Positions 1 to 6,791 of a stretch of DNA of 21,291 bases are shown here, one piece after another. Under the pieces are notes generated by a model that was not told the DNA's origin, did no database searches, and saw nothing but the letters and a program-made list of their open reading frames with translations. Position 1 is the first letter of the stretch, and every line of letters begins with the position of its first letter. The translations under genes and the position numbers were made by a program. The DNA comes from Dolichospermum compactum NIES-806 (GTDB lineage Bacteria; Cyanobacteriota; Cyanobacteriia; Cyanobacteriales; Nostocaceae), in contig NZ_AP018316.1 of assembly GCF_002368115.1 (NCBI RefSeq), forward strand, positions 1,839,387 to 1,860,677, given 5' to 3'.

Positions 1-40
1 TTTAGTCTCACGCAAAGGCGCAAAGACGCACTGAGGTTTG
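1..40. repeat. Short dispersed-type repeat (CGCAAAGR units)
   Basis: Two and a half copies of an 8-bp unit CGCAAAGR begin at 11. This kind of phrase is common between genes in Nostocales genomes (recalled, not searched). It lies just beyond the point where the neighbouring J-domain reading frame stops, so it may mark the rearrangement that removed the end of that gene. Confidence 0.4.
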
Positions 41-78
41 AGTTTTAAAGATTCAATTTGGGAATTTCATACCTCAAT

Positions 79-465
79 TCAGCAACGCCGAAAAATAAAA
101 TTATATGCCATACTCGCATTGGGCGCAGCTAACGATTGTCGTCCCGATTCCGTCTTCAGTCTAATTGATCCTGGTTCTTGGGCAAATCTCTTCCCCATTT
201 GTGAGAAAATAAACAAATACTCAGCCCGATTGCGTTCCACAGAAAACTTCTCATAAGCCGGATTAACCAGCTTTGCTAACAATTGATTAGCCGTCTCTTT
301 TTCCGACTCATTCCTCATCAGAGAACTATCTGGGTGCAATGTCCGAGCAATTTGTAAGTAACGGTTACGGACTTCCTTAAATTCCGCATCAACCGGCACA
401 CATAAAACTGCGTGATGATCTATGAAATCATAGATAAATAATCCACCATCTATTGTTAACGGCAT
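79..465 (-). pseudogene. J-domain (DnaJ-like) protein, probably 3'-truncated
   Basis: The frame encodes a J domain that would recruit and stimulate an Hsp70/DnaK partner. From the ATG at 465 (128 residues) the domain starts at once (GLFIYDFIDHH) and carries the diagnostic HPD at residues 44-46 within YLQIARTLHPDSS, followed by helix III/IV-like sequence (LVNPAYEKFSVERNRAEYL). The frame is open upstream to 564, but that extension does not look like protein. Cyanobacterial relatives as I remember them are clearly longer and continue past the APN at residues 115-117 with a helical region. Here the sequence switches at about position 118 to an unrelated tail (ASMAYNFIFRRC) and stops at 79. I infer loss of the C-terminal part through a repeat insertion or deletion. 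The J domain itself looks intact, so a short product remains possible. Confidence 0.6.
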
Positions 466-677
466 ATTTATTATAGGTATTGCACCACAGCATATTCCTT
501 CTATTTTACAGCCAAGTATGGGAAGTTTGAAACCTCTCCCATCACAACTAGAAAATTCAACCAATGACAGCAGGAGTTAGAAGTAAAACAGGCTGGTTGT
601 CTGTCTTTAACGTTAGATTTTATACTTCAAAGATTGACAAGCTACTATAATTAAGCGATTTTCTTACATCGAACTCA

Positions 678-747
678 GGTAGGTTGGGTTAAGCGACAGC
701 GCAACCCAACGCATTTATTGGGTTTCCATCTATCACCCCAACCTACA
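678..747. repeat. AGGTTGGGT-family inverted repeat
   Basis: GTTGGGTT (683-690) pairs with AACCCAAC (703-710), with an inner GCG/CGC pair, so it folds as an interrupted hairpin. An outer arm GTAGGTTGGG matches CCCCAACCTAC near 736-746. The same family occurs at 19510-19722 in this window. These palindromic phrases are abundant between genes in Nostocales. Confidence 0.7.
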
Positions 748-788
748 ATTTTTTAAATAACAAAAATTTTCGATTTTGTCACCATAAC

Positions 789-853
789 TGAGCCAAATTG
801 GCGTGTATTTTTCGGCAATATTTAGTTCTAAATTTGGTAATTAAGTTGGCTCA
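789..853. promoter_or_regulatory. Candidate operator: palindrome plus distant half-site
   Basis: GCCAAATTGGC at 792-802 is a perfect 11-bp palindrome. TGAGCCAA (789-796), which overlaps it, is matched by its reverse complement TTGGCTCA at 846-853. Both lie 110-180 bases before the first precursor start, where a promoter would be expected. NarL/LuxR-type regulators, one of which is encoded in this locus, bind short inverted repeats, but linking the two is inference. Confidence 0.3.
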
Positions 854-954
854 AACTGACAATGAATTAACTAATCACTCCTCGATATTCTATTAACAAG
901 CGAGGGAGAAAACGGCAACCGAGCAGTAAACAATCCCAAGCAGTAATACAAATC

Positions 955-960
955 AAGGAG
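955..960 (+). promoter_or_regulatory. Ribosome binding site of precursor 1
   Basis: AAGGAG ends nine bases before the ATG at 970. It is the strongest Shine-Dalgarno match in the window and supports this small gene and its start. Confidence 0.75.
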
Positions 961-969
961 AATTTAGTC

Positions 970-1221
970 ATGTCTAATTTATTTACCGAAGTATCTGTTG
1001 AACAACAAGCGATCGTAACTGGTGGCGTACTAGGTGTCAGCGCAACTGCCTTCCAAAGGTTGTTCCGAGCGCAAGCAACACAAAGCAGCTCTAATATTAA
1101 CGGTAGCAATGCGTCTGGTGTTAATTTATTAGAAACCACAAACACCGGAGGTTTTAATTTTGTAAATACAGACAATTCAGTAATCCCTGTACCTGCATTA
1201 CCTCCTCTCTCCGCATCTTAA
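970..1221 (+). CDS. Double-glycine leader peptide precursor 1 (bacteriocin-like, CTB-type)
   Basis: This is a small secreted-peptide precursor of 83 residues. The N-terminal leader (1-19) ends in EQQAIVTGG, the double-glycine motif cut by C39 peptidases, so the predicted core is residues 20-83. The core has no cysteine; it begins with a short hydrophobic/amphipathic part (about 20-33) and continues as a Ser/Asn/Thr/Gly-rich stretch with a proline-rich end (VIPVPALPPL). Leader style and length resemble cyanobacterial peptides called CTB-family bacteriocins; that family name is from memory. A strong ribosome binding site lies nine bases upstream. The matching leader of precursor 2 and the C39 transporter downstream make the peptide-export role likely. 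The target and activity of the core cannot be read from sequence; it could be antibacterial, a signal, or structural. Confidence 0.8.
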   Translation: MSNLFTEVSVEQQAIVTGGVLGVSATAFQRLFRAQATQSSSNINGSNASGVNLLETTNTGGFNFVNTDNSVIPVPALPPLSAS

Positions 1222-1323
1222 CACCCGATTTTCTAGCTGATAATAAGTAGTGGCAAGGTATAAGTAAGCAGTGAAAATTGTGTTTGCTTTTGTTTTAATA
1301 AAGCTTTAAAACCCACTACTGAA

Positions 1324-1391
1324 AGTATTAAAAGAAAAAGATTTGTGTGTTCATTCTATAAAAATGACACACAAATCTATTTTTTAATACT
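1324..1391 (+). terminator. Long hairpin between the two precursor genes
   Basis: Two arms of about 25-27 bases pair almost completely. The inner 12 bp (1339-1350 with 1367-1378) and the outer 10 bp (1324-1333 with 1382-1391) are perfect, separated by a small A/T-rich internal bulge. Loop is 16 bases. A T-run (1380-1385) follows the inner stem, so the inner stem plus T-run looks like an intrinsic terminator, while A-runs on the 5' side allow it to work in both directions. It could end or attenuate the precursor 1 transcript or protect its 3' end. Confidence 0.6.
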
Positions 1392-1455
1392 TGTATTTAT
1401 TTCCTAACATTTTATCACTGAAATTATTTTTGCAACAAAAATAAGAGGTTTTACC

Positions 1456-1782
1456 ATGTCTAATCATATAAAAACCAAAAAATCAGATTTATTCATAAAC
1501 TTATCAGAAAAGCAACAGGAGTCTGTATCTGGTGGTAGATCATCTTCACCCTTTGAAATGTTTTATATGTTCTACCAAAATACGAATGTATACACTAGGG
1601 GAAGTAGTGAAATGAGTATTTCTCAAGGAAACTTGAGCGGAACTTCAAGAAACGAAACTGAATATCAATTTTCTCAGACAACCTTTATTTTATCTTCATT
1701 GTTTGGTGGAGGTGGTGGTAGTCGTCGTAATAAGCGCAGACGAGGTAATAGCTTTTTATCGAGAATATTTAGTTTTTTCTAG
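1456..1782 (+). CDS. Double-glycine leader peptide precursor 2, cationic C-terminus
   Basis: This is a second peptide precursor of 108 residues. Its leader ends in LSEKQQESVSGG (Gly26-Gly27), which aligns with the leader of precursor 1 (LF..(V/L)S..QQ..V.GG), giving a predicted core of 81 residues. The core has no cysteine. Residues 34-46 are aromatic-rich (FEMFYMFY), the middle is Ser/Thr/Asn/Gly-rich, and the end is striking: five glycines (84-88), then a strongly basic run SRRNKRRR (89-96), then a hydrophobic tail NSFLSRIFSFF (98-108). That layout suggests membrane or nucleic-acid contact, which is inference. AAGAGG sits seven bases upstream of the ATG. The transporter gene begins about 110 bases downstream. 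The core is unrelated to that of precursor 1. Confidence 0.78.
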   Translation: MSNHIKTKKSDLFINLSEKQQESVSGGRSSSPFEMFYMFYQNTNVYTRGSSEMSISQGNLSGTSRNETEYQFSQTTFILSSLFGGGGGSRRNKRRRGNSFLSRIFSFF

Positions 1783-1806
1783 TACAAAACAGACATCAAA
1801 TCCGTA

Positions 1807-1826
1807 GGGGTGGGGTTTCCCCGCCC
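1807..1826. repeat. GC-rich hairpin of dispersed-repeat type
   Basis: GGGTGGGG pairs with CCCCGCCC across a TTT loop, with one G-T wobble. No T-run follows, so it is not a classical terminator. GTAGGGGYGGGG/CCCCGCCC phrases are a common dispersed repeat in filamentous cyanobacteria. Confidence 0.5.
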
Positions 1827-1896
1827 TTCGCCATATATTCAACCACCAATTAAATAAAAATAATATATTTTTATTCTTTTCTATGGTTCTTTGCTT

Positions 1897-4047
1897 ATGA
1901 AAATCCAATTCGTTAAACAACATAGTGAAGAAGACTGTGGAGCAGCTTGTTTAGCCACAATATCCAAATATTACGGTCATACATTTACCCTTAACCGCAT
2001 TCGTGAAGCCGTCGGAACTGGACAATCTGGAACTACATTATTAGGATTAAAAAGAGGTGCAGAAACACTAGGTTTTAAAGCTAATCCAGTTAAAACATCA
2101 GCAGAAATTCTTGATCGAATCAATGAAGCTCCCTTACCAGCAATTATTCATTGGCAAGGAAATCATTGGGTTGTTTTATATGGTAAAAAAGGCAAAGATT
2201 TTCTGATTGCAGACCCCGGAATCGGGATTCGTCATCTTTCTAAAAAAGATTTAATTGATGGTTGGAAAGATTGGTTAATTCTCTTACTAGAACCAGATCC
2301 TATTCGCTTTTTTGACCAAGAAAGTGATAAAGCTGGTGGTTTTTGGCGTTTCTTTCGCCGAGTTTGGATTTATCGCGCCATTTTAGCTCAAGCATTACCT
2401 TTAAATGTAATCTTGGGTTTATTATCTTTAGCTTCCCCTTTCTTACTCCAAATTCTCACCGATGATGTATTAGTTAGAGGTGACACAAAATTACTGACTA
2501 CCGTAGCAATTTCTGTAGTAGTCATGAACTTTATTTCTAATAGTCTTTCCTTTGTCCAATCTAATTTAATTGCTAACTTTGCTCAACGATTACAACTAGG
2601 GCTAGTTTTAGACTTTGGTAGACAAATTCTGCGTCTTCCCTTAAGTTATTATGAAGCTCGACGCAGTGGTGAAATAGTTAGCCGCTTGCAAGATATTGAA
2701 CAGATTAATCAATTAGTTGCTCAATTAGTTGTTACCTTACCTAGCCGATTTTTTATTGCCTTAATCTCTCTAGGGTTTATGATTTTTTATAGTTGGAAAT
2801 TAACCGGAATAGCCTTATTAATCTCCGTATCTATGACCTTATCTACTATTATTTTTCAGCCAACTTTACAACAAAAAACCCGTGAACTTTTAGTTCAAGA
2901 AGCAGAAACTCAAGGAGTTTTAGTCGAAACATTTAAAGGCGCATTAACACTCAAAACAACTACTTCAGCACCACAATTTTTAGACGAATTAGAAAGCCGA
3001 TTTATTCGTCTTGCCAATCTCACATTTCGTACCATCCAAATTGGCATCATTAATAATACTTTTTCTGGGTTTATTTCCGCTATTGGCGGTGTTATTTTAC
3101 TTTGGTTTGGGGGTTATTTAGTAATTGAACCCGCTGAAAATCTCAGTATTGGTAAATTACTAGCATTTAACTCCATGAATGGTAACTTATTGGGTTTAAT
3201 CGGTACAGTTATTGGCTTTGTTGAAGAATTTACCCGTGCCAAAACTGCCACTCAACGCTTAACAGAAGTTATTGATGCTACTCCAGAAAATGAAAATGAT
3301 GGCAAAAAGCCTTTTGCTAAAATTTCCGAGAATGCTGATATCGTTTGCACAAATGTAAACTTTCACTATGCTGGGAGAATTGATCTTTTAGAAGATTTTT
3401 CTTTAACTATTCCTGGTGGTAAAGTAGTTGCTTTAATTGGTAAATCTGGATGTGGTAAAAGTACCCTATCTAAATTAATAGCTGGATTATATCCTTTGCA
3501 ATCTGGCAATATTCAGATTGGACTTTATAACCTGCAAGACCTTTCTTTAGAATGTTTACGTCAACAGGTGGTACTTGTTCCCCAAGATGCTCATTTTTGG
3601 AGTCGTTCTATTATCGAGAATTTCCGATTGGGAGCGCCCTATGTGACTTTTGAGCAGATTGTTCAAGCTTGTCAAATTTCTGGTGCTGATGAGTTTATAA
3701 ATAAATTACCTGAAACATATCAAACTATTTTAGGCGAATTTGGTGCTAATATTTCTGGTGGACAAAGACAAAGATTAGCCATAGCTAGAGCCATTGTGAC
3801 AGAGCCACCAATTTTGATTTTAGATGAATCTACAGGTGGACTTGATCCAGTTAGTGAAGCCCAAGTTTTAAAGCAACTATTTAAATATCGTCAAGGGAAA
3901 ACAACAATTTTAATTACCCACCGTCCTCACGTTATTAATCGTGCTGATTGGATTGTTTTGATAGATCAAGGGAAGTTGAAATTAACAGGTTCTTTGGCAG
4001 ATTTACGCAATCAACCAGGAGATCATTTAGATTTTGTAATTCCTTAG
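1897..4047 (+). CDS. Peptidase-containing ABC transporter (C39 family, bacteriocin exporter type)
   Basis: This inner-membrane protein (716 residues from ATG) is expected to cut double-glycine leaders and export the cores using ATP. Domain order: C39 cysteine peptidase at about 1-130 with Cys14 (EEDCGAAC), His90 (GNHWVVLY) and Asp106 (IADPG); a transmembrane region at about 155-440; then an ATPase domain with Walker A GKSGCGKST (515-523), signature ISGGQRQR (619-626), Walker B ILILDES (639-645) and a switch His in ITHRP. All catalytic residues are present. The frame is open to a TTG at 1891, but the ATG at 1897 gives the usual MKIQFVKQ start. It follows the two precursors and precedes the HlyD-like gene by 27 bases, the standard layout of a self-contained export unit. 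No outer-membrane partner is encoded nearby. Confidence 0.93.
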   Translation: MKIQFVKQHSEEDCGAACLATISKYYGHTFTLNRIREAVGTGQSGTTLLGLKRGAETLGFKANPVKTSAEILDRINEAPLPAIIHWQGNHWVVLYGKKGKDFLIADPGIGIRHLSKKDLIDGWKDWLILLLEPDPIRFFDQESDKAGGFWRFFRRVWIYRAILAQALPLNVILGLLSLASPFLLQILTDDVLVRGDTKLLTTVAISVVVMNFISNSLSFVQSNLIANFAQRLQLGLVLDFGRQILRLPLSYYEARRSGEIVSRLQDIEQINQLVAQLVVTLPSRFFIALISLGFMIFYSWKLTGIALLISVSMTLSTIIFQPTLQQKTRELLVQEAETQGVLVETFKGALTLKTTTSAPQFLDELESRFIRLANLTFRTIQIGIINNTFSGFISAIGGVILLWFGGYLVIEPAENLSIGKLLAFNSMNGNLLGLIGTVIGFVEEFTRAKTATQRLTEVIDATPENENDGKKPFAKISENADIVCTNVNFHYAGRIDLLEDFSLTIPGGKVVALIGKSGCGKSTLSKLIAGLYPLQSGNIQIGLYNLQDLSLECLRQQVVLVPQDAHFWSRSIIENFRLGAPYVTFEQIVQACQISGADEFINKLPETYQTILGEFGANISGGQRQRLAIARAIVTEPPILILDESTGGLDPVSEAQVLKQLFKYRQGKTTILITHRPHVINRADWIVLIDQGKLKLTGSLADLRNQPGDHLDFVIP

Positions 4048-4074
4048 CCATTATTCATTATTGAGGATTGCTAT

Positions 4075-5478
4075 ATGCTTTACACACATAATCAAGAATT
4101 CGATAATTCTCTCATTAGAAATAATGAGTCGCTACCACCTATAAGTCCTTGGACATCTTTAGCTGGTGCATTTCTGATTGGGACTGTTATTGCTAGTATT
4201 TCTTTGTCTTCATGGGTGAAATATAATGTCACCGTGAAAGCTGCTGCTATTATTCGTCCTATGGGTGAAACTCGTCTAGTGCAATCAAAGACAGATGGAA
4301 CTATTAAAAATATTTTAGTTAAAGAAAATCAAATTGTTCAGCAAGGGGAAGTAATTGCTTTTTTAGATACGGAACAATTACTCATTAAAAAAAGCCAATT
4401 AGAAGAAAATATCAAACAATGTCAATTACAAATAGTCCAAATTTATGCTCAGAATCGGACTTTAAATACTCAAATCATAGCAGAAAAAAGAGCAATAGAA
4501 AATATTATTAACTCTGCTAAAGAGGATTTACTAAGAAATCAAAGAGAATATCGAGAACGAAAAATTAATACTGAAAGTGAGTTAATAACAGCACAAGTAA
4601 ATATTCAAAAGGAATTAGTAGATTTAAAAAAAGCCGAAGCTGATTTAGAATTTGCCAAAGCAGATCGAGATCGTTATGAACAATTATCAAAAATTGGCGC
4701 AATTGGTAAGCGGGAATTCGAGCAAAAGCAGCTAGTTGTCCAACAGGCAAGCTTAACATTACAATCTGCACAAAAAGCTGTTGATCTTGCCAAAATAAAA
4801 ATTAAATCCCATGAAGCTGCGGTTAATCCAACTAGAGCAATGGTGAAGATAGCAGAAGAACGTATTGCTCAGGAAGCTGCTAGAGGTGAAGCTAATATAG
4901 CGGCTCTAAATAAAGAAAGAGAAGGATTAATTCAAAGGTTAGTGGAAATACAAACCCAAATCAAACAATCACAAAAAGAAATTCAACAAATCGAAAATCA
5001 GCGCAAAAATAGTATGATGCTGGCTACGAGTAAGGGGATTATCTTTAAACTCAATTTACGAAATTCTGGTCAAGTTGTCCGCGCTGGTGAATCTGTTGCT
5101 GAAATTGTCCCTGATAATGCTGCTTTAGTTATTAAAGCCATGATTCCGACAACAGAAATTAACAAAATTGCTGTTAATCAAAAAGTCCAAATTCGTGTTG
5201 ATGCTTGTCCCTATCCTGATTATGGAATTGCAAAAGGGATTGTGAAAACTGTCGCTCCAGATGCAATTACATCTCAAAGCAAAGACACAACTACTACAAA
5301 TTATTCTGGGATTAGCTACTTTGAAGCCACAATTCAACCCGAAAGCAATTCATTTGGATATAATGGTCATCAGTGTGTGTTGCAATCAGGAATGAACGCT
5401 ACAGCCGAAATTATTTCTAGGGAAGAAACAGCATTGCAATTTATATTGAGAAAAGCCAGATTAATTACTGATGTATAA
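4075..5478 (+). CDS. HlyD-family periplasmic adaptor (membrane fusion protein)
   Basis: This is the periplasmic adaptor expected to link the ABC transporter to an outer-membrane TolC-type channel. The 467-residue protein has a short cytoplasmic start, one transmembrane segment (about 29-47), a first half-lipoyl motif (about 65-98; TDGTIKNILVKENQIVQQGE), a long helical coiled-coil section (about 100-315) rich in Gln/Lys/Glu, a second half-lipoyl motif (SKGIIFKLNLRNSGQVVRAGE) and a beta-barrel C-terminal part ending near the stop. The ATG at 4075 has GAGG eight bases upstream. Its position 27 bases after the transporter indicates one transcript. Family members serve different substrates; the neighbouring precursors suggest peptide export here. 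The TolC-like partner must lie elsewhere in the genome. Confidence 0.9.
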   Translation: MLYTHNQEFDNSLIRNNESLPPISPWTSLAGAFLIGTVIASISLSSWVKYNVTVKAAAIIRPMGETRLVQSKTDGTIKNILVKENQIVQQGEVIAFLDTEQLLIKKSQLEENIKQCQLQIVQIYAQNRTLNTQIIAEKRAIENIINSAKEDLLRNQREYRERKINTESELITAQVNIQKELVDLKKAEADLEFAKADRDRYEQLSKIGAIGKREFEQKQLVVQQASLTLQSAQKAVDLAKIKIKSHEAAVNPTRAMVKIAEERIAQEAARGEANIAALNKEREGLIQRLVEIQTQIKQSQKEIQQIENQRKNSMMLATSKGIIFKLNLRNSGQVVRAGESVAEIVPDNAALVIKAMIPTTEINKIAVNQKVQIRVDACPYPDYGIAKGIVKTVAPDAITSQSKDTTTTNYSGISYFEATIQPESNSFGYNGHQCVLQSGMNATAEIISREETALQFILRKARLITDV

Positions 5479-5642
5479 GTGGCTATTCAATATTCAATTT
5501 ATATTCAATCACTATATATAGTCAAAATAACAACCTTATATGGAAAATCTATGTCAATTTGTTGTAATAAAAATCGTTAATTTAGTGAAATCATAACCAT
5601 GATATAGAACTCATATTTGATTCTTCAAAAAAATTAGGTATT

Positions 5643-5707
5643 GTAGGGTGCGTCAGACTGCATAAATTCTCTCAATAAACAGATTTGTAATATCTGACGC
5701 ACCCTAC
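5643..5707. repeat. Inverted repeat with 15-bp perfect arms
   Basis: The arm GTAGGGTGCGTCAGA (5643-5657) is perfectly repeated in reverse complement at 5693-5707, with a 35-base AT-rich loop. No T-run follows. It matches the widespread cyanobacterial phrase GTAGGGTGCGT...ACGCACCCTAC, of which a smaller relative is at 20606-20633. It may still act as a transcript end between the export genes and the next gene. Confidence 0.75.
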
Positions 5708-5746
5708 GTATCTTTTCATAAATCAAATATTATTCCTATACAGTTT

Positions 5747-6394
5747 ATGACACTTGATCAAAAAGTTCAGCAAGCATTACAGTGGTGGTTTTATCGAGAA
5801 TTCCTGAAATTATTTCTGGAATCTGAACAAATTCGTGATGATCTATTACAAGAATCTTTTAAAATCCGGCGGAATCTAGACTTACTAGCTATAAATAACC
5901 AGCATTTATCAGGTACAAAAATTCAAGCTTATATTCAAGAAATTGATAAATTTCATCACTCCTTAGTCCAATTAAGCGATCGCTTATGTCCCATATCTAT
6001 TCAAGATAGCTTACCTTTATCTATTGAGTATTTATTAGAACCTTTGATTAATTCCTATCCCTATCTAGATTTTCAGATTAATATGCCGAATTACTGGCGA
6101 CTTGAAGAACCTAAATGTAGTTGGATAATTATCAGAGTTTTAGAAGAATTACTGAAAATAACTTTACCAGAATCAGAAATTATACCCCCTATTTATATTC
6201 ATATTACTCTCAAACAAATAGGCAGTATCGGGCTGTTAGCCGTCAAAATTTCTTATCCTGATATATCTACTCTCATTTTTTATTCCCATTTGCCAGAATT
6301 AGAATACCTTTACGATAGCTTTAAGTTCTTAATCTCAGGTAAATGCTCATACTTTCATAAAAATCTCATATCAATTTGGCACTTTTATTGGTAA
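5747..6394 (+). CDS. Degenerate histidine-kinase-like protein (possible pseudokinase)
   Basis: No confident family name is available. The 215-residue protein shows the outline of a NarX/DesK-type (HisKA_3) kinase core: ESEQIRDDLLQESF (25-38) fits the H-box pattern ER.RI..ELHD.L.Q.L, but the phospho-acceptor His is Arg30. LSDRLCPISIQDSLPLSIEYLL (76-97) resembles the second dimerisation helix, and RVLEELLKITLP (130-141) sits where the N-box would be, without the Asn. No G-boxes (DxGxG, GxG) follow, and no transmembrane segment is seen. I infer a soluble protein unable to be phosphorylated or bind ATP normally, perhaps a partner or inhibitor of the kinase at 7542-8450. The kinase relationship is by eye and could be coincidental. 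It ends cleanly, and its codon use matches its neighbours. Confidence 0.7.
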   Translation: MTLDQKVQQALQWWFYREFLKLFLESEQIRDDLLQESFKIRRNLDLLAINNQHLSGTKIQAYIQEIDKFHHSLVQLSDRLCPISIQDSLPLSIEYLLEPLINSYPYLDFQINMPNYWRLEEPKCSWIIIRVLEELLKITLPESEIIPPIYIHITLKQIGSIGLLAVKISYPDISTLIFYSHLPELEYLYDSFKFLISGKCSYFHKNLISIWHFYW

Positions 6395-6791
6395 GTATTT
6401 TCTATTAAGTAGGTTGATAGAAACAATTTTTTGTATCTAACGAAGTATGAAAAACACCAAGAACTATTTCAGTATGTGTTTTATGTGGTTTACATTTGTT
6501 CATACAACTGAATTTATTTCTCCCAACCTAATTACTTAATAGCTCTCATAGTACCAGATCCTATAACTGTCAAAACTCTGATTAATCCTAAATTTTTGTT
6601 AAATAAAGACAATTTTTATGGTGATAAATCAGCATAGTAATTTAAGCGTTTTCTAAGATTTTTTGGCGGTGGGGGGTATGACCCCTCATTGCGAATGAAT
6701 TATAGGTAATAGAATCTAGGAAAACTAGTTAATAGTAGTAGATAGTCACCATAATTTATTAAGCGTGTAACTATTGGGACAATCATTAAAT
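6395..6791. other. Non-coding region upstream of the response regulator
   Basis: About 395 bases with no convincing gene. It contains an inverted-repeat element (6403-6541) and a small G/C hairpin (GGGGT 6673-6677 with ACCCC 6681-6685). The last 100 bases are AT-rich and presumably hold the promoter of the regulator-kinase pair, but no clear -35/-10 pair was seen. Confidence 0.5.
6403..6541. repeat. MITE-like element with imperfect terminal inverted repeats
   Basis: The left end TATTAAGTAGGTTG (6403-6416) is repeated in reverse complement at 6524-6541 with a four-base insertion (CAACCTAATTACTTAATA). Inner partial pairs occur too (GTATGAA 6445-6451 with TTCATAC 6499-6505; AAAACAC with GTGTTTT). 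The roughly 139-bp unit could fold end to end. No clear target-site duplication was seen. Confidence 0.5.

Larger units (their letters stand above)
566..969. other. Non-coding region upstream of the peptide locus
   Basis: This stretch of about 400 bases has no convincing gene; the minus-strand frame that overlaps 867-1175 is antisense to the first precursor and has no recognisable content. It contains a repeat of the AGGTTGGGT family (678-747), an 11-bp palindrome with a distant half-site (792-853), and the ribosome binding site of the first precursor. No standard -35/-10 pair with good spacing was found by eye. Confidence 0.6.

Noticed and set aside
38..256. Plus-strand open frame over the J-domain gene
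   Set aside because: It is antisense to the HPD-containing J-domain frame and shows no protein-like pattern.
466..564. Upstream extension of the J-domain frame to 564
   Set aside because: The extra residues are unlike the family start; the ATG at 465 places the J domain at the N-terminus as expected.
867..1175. Minus-strand open frame antisense to precursor 1
   Set aside because: It overlaps a small gene with a strong ribosome binding site and clear double-glycine leader; the antisense translation has no family features.
1891..1896. TTG start for the transporter two codons upstream
   Set aside because: The ATG at 1897 gives the typical MKIQFVKQ start of C39 exporters.
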